From contig JAJRAT010000034.1 of the NCBI GenBank assembly GCA_028682845.1, positions 1-6,445 of the forward strand: DNA of 6,445 nucleotides, written 5' to 3'. The DNA is from Methanothrix sp. Its GTDB lineage: Archaea > Halobacteriota > Methanosarcinia > Methanotrichales > Methanotrichaceae. How positions within the stretch are numbered: the first letter of the stretch is position 1; every line of letters starts with the position of its first letter. The notes beneath the pieces are model-generated. The model saw only the letters and a program-made list of their open reading frames with translations. It searched no databases and was not told the origin of the DNA. Shown here piece by piece: positions 1 to 6,436 of this stretch. The translations under genes were made by a program, and so were the position numbers.

Positions 1-1
1 C

Positions 2-2191
2 CTAAATCTTCCCGAACAGATCCTCCTTTGCGCCCTGCTTCTCGGACCTGTAGCCGCCCTTCACGGTTGCATGGATGGCCTTTTTGTAGAACTTGTTCGT
101 GTACTCCTTGGCCATGCGCCGCGCCGAGAAGTTCGGCCCGGTCATCTTGATGGTCTCTTTCATGACCTTCACCCAGCCGTGAGAGACGCCGTCCTCGTCG
201 ACATTGTAGTAAAGCGGCACGATCTCTTTCTCCAGCAGATCATAGATCGCTGCCGCATCCTGTTCATCCCGATTTGATTCGTCAGGAGCGCCCTCAATCC
301 CCCATCCGTTCTTGCCGTTGTATGCCTCAATCCACCAGCCGTCCAGGATGGACAGTTGCGGCACCCCGTTCAGCGTAGCCTTCATGCCGCTGGTTCCGCT
401 GGCCTCCAGGGGCGGCACGGGATTGTTCACCCAGACATCCACGCCGTGCACCAGGTACTGCGCCAGCAGCTCATCATAGTCCTCCACAAAGGCCACCCTG
501 CCGCCGAAGACCTGATCCTTGGAAGCGTTGAAGACCTGCTGCAAGAGCTGCTTGCTCTGCTGGTCGTCCTGGTGCGCTTTTCCGGCGAAGATGATCTGCA
601 CCGGCCTCCAGGGATCGTTCAGGATCTTGCGCAGCCTCACGATGTCCTGCAAGAGCAGCGTGGGCCGCTTGTAAGAGGCAAAGCGGCGGGCAAAGCCTAA
701 AGTCAAGGCCGATGGGTCGAGGAGCACTCCCGAGGCCATGACCAGGCGCGGGTCTGCGCCGGAGTTCAGCCATTTTTCTCTCGCCCTCTCCCGAATCTTG
801 GCAATGAGCATCTCCTTCATGGCCTTGTGATGCTTCCAGAGCACGTCATCCGGAATCTCGTCCACCAGCTCCCAGATGCGGGGCTGATCGTGCGAATCCA
901 GCCAGTTCCTGCCCAGATAAATGTTTAAGATCACATCTCCCAGACGGCGGTCGATCCATGTCGGGATATGCACGCCGTTGGTGACGTAGTCGATGGGAAC
1001 GGATTGCTCTGGAACCTCGGGCCAGAGCTGATGCCACATCTCACGCGTAACCTCGCCATGCTTCTTGCTCACTGCATTGCGAAAAGCCGCGGAGCGCATG
1101 GCAAATGCGGTCATGTTGAAGCCCTCCGGCTTGGCCGGATTCATGCCCATGCGGAAGAACTCGTCGCGCGAGAGATCCAGCGTCGGCAGATATGATCCGA
1201 AGTACTTGTCCATGAGCTGGTAAGAAAAGACATCATGGCCCGCAGGCACAGGTGTGTGGGTTGTGAAGACGGTCGTGTCGTGGACGGCTTTGGCGGCGTC
1301 TCTGAAGCTCATCCCGCTGTCCACTTTCTCCCTGATCCTCTCCAGAACCGCGAATGCCGGGTGGCCCTCGTTGAGATGAAGGACAGAATAGTCAATTCCG
1401 AGAGCTTCCAGGATGCGCACGCCTCCGATGCCGAGGACGATCTCCTGGCGCAGCCGCTGCTCCAGGTCGCCTGTGTAGAGCCGGTCGGAGATGCAGCGAT
1501 TCCAGGGCTCATTGGCCTCGCTGGAGGTATCGATTAGATAAAGGTCCGTCATGCCCACCTGCACCTTCCAGACTTCCAGGTAGATGGGCGGGTCCATGAC
1601 CGGCACTTTCACGGAGAGCGGATTTCCTTCCGCGTCCATGATCTTGCGGATGGGCGCATTCTCCCGGTCCAGCATCTCGCAGGCTCCTACCTGCCAGCCG
1701 TCCGGCGAGATCATCTGGCGCAAATAGCCCTGCGGATACATGAAGCCCACCCCGACCATGGGAATGCCGAGGTCGCTGCACTCCTTCAGGAAATCCCCGG
1801 CTAAAAATCCCAGGCCTCCGGCATAAAAGGGCAATGCATGGTGCAGCCCGTACTCGGCTGAGAAGTAGGCGATGGTATGCTTCTTGGGATCGGCGATATT
1901 CGCGCCGAACCAGCCGCGGGATATGTCCATGTAGCTCTCGAAGCGGGCCATGACCGCATCAAAATGCCTGAGAAAGTGGGGATCTTGAGATGCAGTTTGC
2001 AGTGCATCTTTGTCCATGCGGTTGAGCATCTTCACCGGGTTGTGGTTGCTCAGATGCCAGCCCTGGCGGTTGAGCAGCTTGAAAACGGCTCTGCCTTCCG
2101 GGTGCCAGCTCCACCAGAGGTTGTAGGCAAGCTCTCTCAGTCCGGAGAGCCTTTCCGGCAAATGGGGAAATTTATCTTTAACACCATACAT
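2..2191 (-). CDS. alpha-glucan (glycogen) phosphorylase, GT35 family
   Basis: Cytosolic PLP enzyme that releases glucose-1-phosphate from alpha-1,4-glucan with inorganic phosphate, thus mobilising glycogen. Numbered from the ATG at 2191 (729 aa), residues about 7-110 resemble the N-terminal domain of the short archaeal/bacterial phosphorylases (LAYNLWWSWHPEGR). Then follow YFSAEYGLHHALPFYAGG (109-126), HLNEGHPAF (272-280), FTTHTPVPAGHD (309-320), YVTNGVHIPTW (402-412), GFARRFASYKRP (499-510) and EASGTSGMK (596-604), whose Lys604 is the expected PLP Schiff-base residue. Just before it the sequence reads NNPVPP, where as I recall many homologues have an Arg-Arg pair. The TAG stop is at 4-2, so the gene is complete. 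An in-frame TTG at 2236 adds 15 residues but has no ribosome-binding site; the ATG has GGAG 12 nt upstream and opens just before the conserved region, so I prefer it. The function is secure; the exact start is not. Confidence 0.95.
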   Translation of the reverse strand: MYGVKDKFPHLPERLSGLRELAYNLWWSWHPEGRAVFKLLNRQGWHLSNHNPVKMLNRMDKDALQTASQDPHFLRHFDAVMARFESYMDISRGWFGANIADPKKHTIAYFSAEYGLHHALPFYAGGLGFLAGDFLKECSDLGIPMVGVGFMYPQGYLRQMISPDGWQVGACEMLDRENAPIRKIMDAEGNPLSVKVPVMDPPIYLEVWKVQVGMTDLYLIDTSSEANEPWNRCISDRLYTGDLEQRLRQEIVLGIGGVRILEALGIDYSVLHLNEGHPAFAVLERIREKVDSGMSFRDAAKAVHDTTVFTTHTPVPAGHDVFSYQLMDKYFGSYLPTLDLSRDEFFRMGMNPAKPEGFNMTAFAMRSAAFRNAVSKKHGEVTREMWHQLWPEVPEQSVPIDYVTNGVHIPTWIDRRLGDVILNIYLGRNWLDSHDQPRIWELVDEIPDDVLWKHHKAMKEMLIAKIRERAREKWLNSGADPRLVMASGVLLDPSALTLGFARRFASYKRPTLLLQDIVRLRKILNDPWRPVQIIFAGKAHQDDQQSKQLLQQVFNASKDQVFGGRVAFVEDYDELLAQYLVHGVDVWVNNPVPPLEASGTSGMKATLNGVPQLSILDGWWIEAYNGKNGWGIEGAPDESNRDEQDAAAIYDLLEKEIVPLYYNVDEDGVSHGWVKVMKETIKMTGPNFSARRMAKEYTNKFYKKAIHATVKGGYRSEKQGAKEDLFGKI

Positions 2192-2251
2192 AAATTTAGT
2201 CAGCTCCAGGCCAGGTCCATAAACCTTCCAAGTCAATAGGCTTTTTCAAGT

Positions 2252-2293
2252 CTATAACTCTTTTCAAATTTGGAATCTATTGGAAGATATATC
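2252..2293 (-). promoter_or_regulatory. putative archaeal promoter(s) for the phosphorylase
   Basis: Two TATA-like elements read on the minus strand. GATATATC at 2286-2293 would place transcription initiation near 2263, and TTATAG around 2252-2257 would place it near 2229. The second choice would start downstream of the TTG at 2236 and so would support the ATG at 2191. GATATATC is a perfect palindrome, so its direction cannot be read from its sequence. The roughly 25-nt TATA-to-start spacing is general archaeal knowledge; the assignment is inference. Confidence 0.4.
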
Positions 2294-2401
2294 CTGCGAC
2301 TATTGTATGATGTTCCTGCAATATCTAATTTCCTTCTTGCCGCCATCACAAAAGTGTTTTCGCGGGCATACTTCCGGCAATAGAGACTCAAAACTGCAAA
2401 G

Positions 2402-2433
2402 CACTATATAGGATACAGTCGAAGATTATTTTG
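2402..2433 (+). promoter_or_regulatory. TATA box giving a probably leaderless transcript of the permease
   Basis: TATATA at 2405-2410 has its centre about 26 nt before the GTG at 2433, the spacing at which archaeal TBP/TFB-dependent transcription normally starts. It is preceded by the purine-rich GCAAAGC, which could serve as a TFB recognition element. Transcription would begin at or next to the start codon. This agrees with the lack of any Shine-Dalgarno sequence in the 25 nt before GTG. Confidence 0.55.
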
Positions 2434-3704
2434 TGAAAGCAAAGGCGGAACTGAGGCGCGTCCTGGGCCTCTTCGAGATCACGCTATCCGGCATCGGCAT
2501 AATCCTTGGAGCCGGCATCTACGCGCTCATCGGCGAGGCGGCTGGCCTGGCGGGAAATGCGGTGTGGCTCTCGTTCGCCATCTCGTCGCTGGTTGCTCTC
2601 CTCACAGGCCTCGCCTACGCGGAGCTGTCGTCCATGTTTCCCAGGGCCAGCGCGGAGTACGAGTACACGGCTCAGGCCTTCAGCCGCTTCCCAGCCTTCG
2701 TCATCGGCTGGCTGATCATATTCAGCGGCGTGATCGGAGCCGCCACCGTCTCTTTGGGCTTTGCCGGATACTTTCGGGCATTGACGGGAGCGCCCATCCT
2801 TCCCGCCGCCCTGGCGCTGGCGGCCCTCCTGGCCGTCCTGATCTTCACCGGAATCAAGCAGTCGGCAAGGGTCGCCATCGCCTTCACGTTGATCGAGGCG
2901 GCTGGACTCTTCTTTGTAATAATAGTCGGCATTCCGCATCTGGGGAGCGTCAATTATCTGGAGATGCCCTTCGGCCTTTCCGGAGTATTTCAGGCATCGG
3001 CTCTGATTTTTTTTGCGTTCATCGGCTTTGAGGATATGGTCAAGCTCTCAGAGGAGGCGGAAGACCCGGAAAAGAACATTCCCCGCGCATTGATCCTGGC
3101 CATCTCGGCGAGCATCATTTTGTATATCCTGGTGGCACTGTGTGCCACGAGCGTCCTTGGCTGGAGGGAGCTATCCACCTCATCCGCCCCGTTTTCCGAT
3201 ATTGCCCATGCCGCTTTGGGCCGGAATGCCTCGCTGACCATATCGGTGATGGCGCTCTTTGCCACCACCAACACGGTGCTGCTCATGCTCCTGGCGGCAT
3301 CCAGGATCGTCTTCGGCATGGCGGAATCCTCATCGCTCCCCCCGATCCTGGCGTCAGTTCACCCGCGCACCAAAACGCCCTGGGCGGCCATAGTCCTGGT
3401 GACGGCTATGTGCATGGCATTTATCTTTCTGCAGGACATATCGTTCGTGGCCAACGTCAACAACTTCACCGTCTTTCTAACTTTTATGGTCATCAACGCC
3501 GCCCTGATCCGTCTCCGCTACAGGAGGCCGGAGTTGGCCAGACCCTTCCGAGTGCCCTATTCTTGGGGGAAGCTGCCGGTCCTGCCGGTCTTGGGCATTG
3601 CCGTCAATCTCTTCCTGATGCTGCAGCTCTCCTGGGCGGCCATCGCTCTTGGCGCAGGATTGACCATCCTTGGCGCGGTGGCGGCGAAATTTCTTGACAG
3701 GTGA
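2433..3704 (+). CDS. APC-superfamily amino acid/polyamine permease
   Basis: Integral membrane secondary transporter of the amino acid-polyamine-organocation (APC) superfamily, 423 aa, with about 12 hydrophobic segments (roughly 14-37, 42-66, 88-115, 121-140, 147-168, 184-201, 219-241, 266-290, 315-334, 340-360, 381-397, 399-418). Family signatures are the glycine-rich TM1 break GIGIILGAGIYALIG (20-34), AYAELSSMFPRASAEYEYT (61-79), the TM6 motif FFAFIGFED (193-201) followed by EEAEDPEKNIPRA (207-219), and ARPFRVP (369-375). It stops right after TM12, without the C-terminal universal-stress or regulatory domain carried by some archaeal relatives. The start is GTG; an in-frame TAG at 2409-2411 and no other start codon in between make it the only reasonable choice. 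No ribosome-binding site is visible, consistent with a leaderless mRNA. The substrate cannot be read from the sequence; cationic or branched amino acids and polyamines are all possible. The next gene lies 104 bp downstream. Confidence 0.93.
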   Translation: MKAKAELRRVLGLFEITLSGIGIILGAGIYALIGEAAGLAGNAVWLSFAISSLVALLTGLAYAELSSMFPRASAEYEYTAQAFSRFPAFVIGWLIIFSGVIGAATVSLGFAGYFRALTGAPILPAALALAALLAVLIFTGIKQSARVAIAFTLIEAAGLFFVIIVGIPHLGSVNYLEMPFGLSGVFQASALIFFAFIGFEDMVKLSEEAEDPEKNIPRALILAISASIILYILVALCATSVLGWRELSTSSAPFSDIAHAALGRNASLTISVMALFATTNTVLLMLLAASRIVFGMAESSSLPPILASVHPRTKTPWAAIVLVTAMCMAFIFLQDISFVANVNNFTVFLTFMVINAALIRLRYRRPELARPFRVPYSWGKLPVLPVLGIAVNLFLMLQLSWAAIALGAGLTILGAVAAKFLDR

Positions 3705-3769
3705 TGGAGGAGTTTCTGAAAACTTGCAGCAGATTCTACGGCGGTCATGCTTTTCAATAATCGATAGCA

Positions 3770-3803
3770 TTAAATTTCATTAATGATAATGGTATTTTGT
3801 GAG
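3770..3803 (+). promoter_or_regulatory. weak TATA-like element and ribosome-binding site before the secreted protein gene
   Basis: TTAAATTT at 3770-3777 would start transcription near 3799. That leaves a leader of about 10 nt before the ATG at 3809, containing GTGA (3799-3802), a partial match to the archaeal Shine-Dalgarno consensus. The gap 3705-3808 is AT-rich, has no strong terminator for the upstream permease (the longest T run is 4), and is otherwise unremarkable. Confidence 0.35.
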
Positions 3804-3808
3804 ATAAT

Positions 3809-4492
3809 ATGATATGCGGGAAAATTGTTCCATATATAGCAGTCCTCATCTTGCTGATCAGTTTTGCCTATGGGCAGGATTGGCTTGAAGGAGGATATGT
3901 CGGTTCCAGCCGTTCAAATTATGATCCGGGCCTGGCTGGCATGTTACAATGGCTCGATATGCCTGTCTACTACTTCCCCTGGTACCGTGCCGATGGTGCC
4001 TTTTATCCCGGACCCTATGGTGTGTACTCTTATAATCCATTGCCATATTATTCGGACTTTAGATTGAACTCAGTGGCTGGGATGAATTGGGTGCCGTTCC
4101 AAAAAAACTGGTCTGAGACTATGGATTATGCACAGACAAAATCATCCTTTAGAACCTATCCGAGGTCAGCCGCGACATATCCGGCTGTGCAGTTCCCGGC
4201 TTCCGTGTATGCAACTGCTCAGCCTCCCGCTGCAACTGCTGCTGATTCCACGGCCACGATAGTGTCTTCGGGCATGCGTGGATATCAGGTATTTTTGGAT
4301 GGGAATTATATCGGAACCGAGGGAACCGGCGGCGATCCTTTGGATGGAAGGTTCAGCTTTGAAGCTGTTGGAAACCGAAACCATGAAGTAAGGGTCTATG
4401 ATGGTCAGTTCAACTACCCGAAGACAATATTCTTTGAACGAGGCGGTACAAAGATAATCAATGTGGAGCCTGGAACAGCGGTCTACATTTAG
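3809..4492 (+). CDS. secreted hypothetical protein with PEGA-like C-terminal domain
   Basis: I do not recognise this protein as a named family; it is 227 aa. Residues 1-22 form a signal peptide (hydrophobic core VPYIAVLILLISFA, likely cleavage after AYG-22 before QDW), so it is probably exported. The mature N-terminal half (about 23-110) is rich in Tyr, Trp, Pro and Gly (for example MPVYYFPWYR at 51-60 and GPYGVYSYNPLPYY at 68-81). A Pro/Ala/Thr-rich linker covers about 117-148. Residues about 157-222 look like one PEGA-type or similar beta-sandwich domain: VFLDGNYIGTEG (161-172), a glycine-bounded turn, HEVRVYDGQF (192-201), then GGTKIINVEPG. The family likeness is judged by eye. No catalytic residues or membrane anchor beyond the signal are visible. 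The gene is more AT-rich than the permease upstream. A cell-surface or sheath-associated role is possible but unproven. The ATG at 3809 is the only start that keeps the signal peptide. Confidence 0.8.
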   Translation: MICGKIVPYIAVLILLISFAYGQDWLEGGYVGSSRSNYDPGLAGMLQWLDMPVYYFPWYRADGAFYPGPYGVYSYNPLPYYSDFRLNSVAGMNWVPFQKNWSETMDYAQTKSSFRTYPRSAATYPAVQFPASVYATAQPPAATAADSTATIVSSGMRGYQVFLDGNYIGTEGTGGDPLDGRFSFEAVGNRNHEVRVYDGQFNYPKTIFFERGGTKIINVEPGTAVYI

Positions 4493-4494
4493 GC

Positions 4495-4512
4495 CGCTAT
4501 TGCGTTTTTTTT
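4495..4512 (+). terminator. oligo-T terminator after the secreted protein gene
   Basis: A run of eight T residues (4505-4512) begins 13 nt after the TAG stop. It is preceded by a tiny CGC-TATT-GCG stem-loop (4495-4504). Archaeal RNA polymerase terminates on oligo-T in the non-template strand without needing a strong hairpin, so this is a credible terminator, separating this gene from the peptidase gene. Confidence 0.55.
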
Positions 4513-4531
4513 GGGGGATATTTGGGGGATA
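4510..4531 (+). repeat. perfect 11-bp tandem duplication, TTTGGGGGATA x2
   Basis: Two exact head-to-tail copies of TTTGGGGGATA occupy 4510-4520 and 4521-4531, overlapping the end of the oligo-T run. The spacing is close to one helical turn, so both copies would face the same side of the DNA. They lie just upstream of the TATA box at 4544, where an archaeal regulator or TFB could bind; a replication-slippage duplication is the simpler alternative. Confidence 0.7.
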
Positions 4532-4543
4532 TATTGCAGCTGC

Positions 4544-4550
4544 TATAAAA
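4544..4550 (+). promoter_or_regulatory. TATA box for the exported peptidase gene
   Basis: TATAAAA at 4544-4550, preceded by TGC, would place initiation near 4573 and give a leader of about 114 nt before the ATG at 4687. A second, weaker candidate, TTAATATT at 4645-4652, would start near 4675 and leave only a leader of about 12 nt that still holds the Shine-Dalgarno sequence. I cannot decide between them from the sequence. Confidence 0.45.
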
Positions 4551-4664
4551 TTGCAGCCTCCAAAAGCACTGTTGATCCAAATGTTTGAAAGAATCCATCG
4601 TTCGAGTCCGAGTGCGAAAGAGCCCCCAAACAAGTTCAATTAAGTTAATATTCGTGAACTTCAA

Positions 4665-4686
4665 TTCTCCATGCAGGAGGGAGTGA
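4665..4686 (+). promoter_or_regulatory. strong Shine-Dalgarno site within a possible hairpin
   Basis: GGAGG at 4676-4680 (GGAGGGAG in full) sits 6 nt before the ATG at 4687, the best ribosome-binding site in the window, and it fixes this start. CTCC at 4667-4670 can pair with GGAG at 4676-4679 around an ATGCA loop, extended by two T-G wobbles, so the site could be partly masked in the mRNA. Confidence 0.7.
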
Positions 4687-6357
4687 ATGAAGTTTGGCCT
4701 ACTCCTCATCGGATTGATCCTGACAATGACGATATTTATCACCATTCTTGGCGCAAACAGCCAGATGCAGACGCAAAGCAGCACCGGCCAAAACGTCGCC
4801 ACTGAAATTGCACCGAGAGATGCCTACAACCGGCTCCTGAACACTTCCGTCGAGATGGCTTATCTTGATACGATGATCGGCCTCTCCCAATGGGATCAAG
4901 ACGTTTCCATGCCCGATAATGCGACCGAATACCGGGCCAAGGCTCAGAGCTACATGGAAGATCTGAAGAACAAGAAATGGATCGATCCGGAATTCGGCAG
5001 GCTTCTCTCCATCGCCAATAGCGGCAGCAACTGGTCGACCGTTGAGGCCGCCAACCTCCGGCTCTGGAACCGCGATCATGACAAGAGAATAAAACTTCCT
5101 CCAAACTTCGCCGCCCGTGAGTCCGAGATGGTTTCCAAAGCCCTGGCCGCCTGGGAGGATGCCAGAGAGAAAGACAACTACTCCATCTTCCAGCCCCACC
5201 TCAAAGCCCTGGTCGAGCTTAACCGGGAGAAGGCGAGGTACTGGGGCTACACTGAGCACCCCTACGACGCCCTCCTGGATGACTACAGCCCCGGCATGAC
5301 CGCGGCCCAGTGCGACAGGCTCTTCGAGGCCATCAAGCCCCGGATCATAGAGCTGATTGTGAAGATAAAAGAGTCCGAAGTGAACGATTCCGGCACAAAC
5401 GGTTCCAACAAGGCGGCCAGGATTGCTTTAAAGAATATCTACGGCAACGCCGCTTATCCGGAGGCCAAGCAGGAGGCGCTGATGAAGAATATCACGGCGG
5501 GTCTCGGCTTCGACTACGGAGCCGGAATCATGGTCAAGGCCAAAAGGAATCCGTCAACCTACGATATAGGGATTCATGATGTTCGGACCAGCCTCCGCTA
5601 CGACGAACATAATCCTGAGATCGCCCTTCTCGATGTGATTCACGAATGCGGTCACGGCATCGCCGGACAGAGGATTCCCATCGAGTATCACGGAATGCCG
5701 ATTGACGGAGAGCCGGGAATGGATATGGCCGAGGCCGAGGCCAGGCTTTTCGAGAATAACCTGGCCCGCAGCAGGGCTTTCTGGCAATACTGGCTGCCTC
5801 AGATGAAGGCGGAGTTCAAGCCGAACATGGATAACGTCTCAGTGGACGACATGCATAGATACATCAACCGGCTAAATATCGTTCCCATTCGCATTGATGC
5901 CGATGAGGTATCCTACATACTTCATATCATCATCCGCTACGAGATCGAGCGCGACCTCTTCGAGGGAAAGATCAGCTTCGACGATCTGCCAAAAATATGG
6001 AACCAGAAGTACAAAGACTACCTGGGATTGAACATCAGCAACGACAATGACGGCATACTTCAGGATGTTCACTGGGCTGGAGGCTCCTTCGGCTACTTCC
6101 CGGCCTACGCCGTGGCTTCCGTGAATGCGGCCCAGTTGGAGGCGGCCATGAGAAGAGATTATCCAAACCTGGATCAGAGGCTCGCTTCCGGCGAATCATC
6201 CGCTCCCGCCGCATGGATGCAGGAGCACGTTTACAAATATGGAGCCATTTACAACACATCGGAGCTGATGAAAAAAGCCACAGGAAACGAGACAGAGGCT
6301 TACGATTTCCTGAACTACCTGGACGGCAAATACAAACAGATTTACAGCCTCAAATGA
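4687..6357 (+). CDS. exported M32-family (carboxypeptidase Taq-like) metallopeptidase
   Basis: Zinc metallocarboxypeptidase of MEROPS family M32, which trims residues from peptide C-termini; 556 aa against about 500 for the family. The extra length is N-terminal: a hydrophobic stretch 3-23 (FGLLLIGLILTMTIFITILGA) after MK, possible cleavage after ANS-25, then a Gln/Ser/Thr-rich linker. It is thus a secretion signal or membrane anchor, whereas most M32 enzymes are cytosolic. Family landmarks in order: LSQWDQDVSMP (66-76), GYTEHPYDALLDDYSPGMT (187-205), DVRTS (298-302, family DXRXT), HECGH (319-323, HEXXH zinc site with catalytic Glu320), AEAE (348-351, where the family has HES-Q/G; Glu349 is the expected third zinc ligand), IRIDADE (401-407) and GILQDVHW (456-463). 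The zinc ligands are intact, so activity is likely. The start is set by the GGAGG 6 nt upstream and by the signal. It probably acts outside the cytoplasmic membrane. Confidence 0.92.
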   Translation: MKFGLLLIGLILTMTIFITILGANSQMQTQSSTGQNVATEIAPRDAYNRLLNTSVEMAYLDTMIGLSQWDQDVSMPDNATEYRAKAQSYMEDLKNKKWIDPEFGRLLSIANSGSNWSTVEAANLRLWNRDHDKRIKLPPNFAARESEMVSKALAAWEDAREKDNYSIFQPHLKALVELNREKARYWGYTEHPYDALLDDYSPGMTAAQCDRLFEAIKPRIIELIVKIKESEVNDSGTNGSNKAARIALKNIYGNAAYPEAKQEALMKNITAGLGFDYGAGIMVKAKRNPSTYDIGIHDVRTSLRYDEHNPEIALLDVIHECGHGIAGQRIPIEYHGMPIDGEPGMDMAEAEARLFENNLARSRAFWQYWLPQMKAEFKPNMDNVSVDDMHRYINRLNIVPIRIDADEVSYILHIIIRYEIERDLFEGKISFDDLPKIWNQKYKDYLGLNISNDNDGILQDVHWAGGSFGYFPAYAVASVNAAQLEAAMRRDYPNLDQRLASGESSAPAAWMQEHVYKYGAIYNTSELMKKATGNETEAYDFLNYLDGKYKQIYSLK

Positions 6358-6372
6358 TGGGAAAATGATGGG
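6352..6372 (+). repeat. 10-bp direct repeat spanning the peptidase stop codon
   Basis: AAATGATGGG occurs at 6352-6361 and again at 6363-6372, one base apart, so the period is 11 bp. The first copy contains the TGA stop of the peptidase gene (6355-6357). The second copy supplies an ATG at 6365 that opens a frame to the end of the window. It is probably a small slippage duplication. Confidence 0.6.
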
Positions 6373-6403
6373 CATTCTAAGCCGTGAAGAGTTGCCGTGC
6401 AAG

Positions 6404-6436
6404 AGAGGTGCGACAGCGAATGCCGGCGGCACCTCT
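6404..6436 (+). other. perfect 8-bp inverted repeat downstream of the peptidase gene
   Basis: AGAGGTGC (6404-6411) and GCACCTCT (6429-6436) are exact reverse complements separated by a 17-nt loop that itself contains GCCGGC. It lies 47 nt after the stop. It could be an mRNA 3'-end stem, an operator, or part of the next gene's leader: AGGTG at 6406-6410 lies 9 nt before an ATG at 6420. No T run follows before the window ends at 6445, so I do not call it a terminator. Confidence 0.5.

Noticed and set aside
2200..2220. Minus-strand short upstream frame (ATG, six codons, TGA) overlapping the phosphorylase leader
   Set aside because: GGAAGG lies only 3 nt before its ATG, it is very short, and it falls inside the possible TTG-started coding region; no support as a regulatory leader peptide.
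2337..2380. Inverted repeat TTGCCG/CGGCAA in the divergent intergenic region
   Set aside because: Only 6 bp with a 32-nt loop and mismatches on both sides; expected by chance in about 200 bp.
2484..2939. Minus-strand frame of 151 codons within the permease gene
   Set aside because: Its Arg/Gly/Asp-rich composition without motifs is typical of a shadow of a GC-rich membrane-protein gene; the sense frame has clear APC signatures.
3140..3697. Plus-strand frame of 185 codons in another frame of the permease gene
   Set aside because: It is out of frame with the conserved transporter and yields a His/Pro/Arg-rich product with no family features.
4600..4609. GTTCGAGTCC, which resembles a tRNA T-loop and could suggest a tRNA or an attachment site
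   Set aside because: The flanking bases do not form a T-stem, and no matching acceptor, D or anticodon arms are found upstream; a chance match.
4166..4639. Minus-strand frame of 157 codons crossing the end of the secreted protein gene and the gap
   Set aside because: No ribosome-binding site or domain is visible, and it overlaps a gene with a clear signal peptide; the frame is probably chance.
4699..5259. Long minus-strand frame of 186 codons within the peptidase gene
   Set aside because: It lies opposite conserved M32 coding sequence, has no recognisable domain or ribosome-binding site, and is explained by the codon bias of the sense gene.
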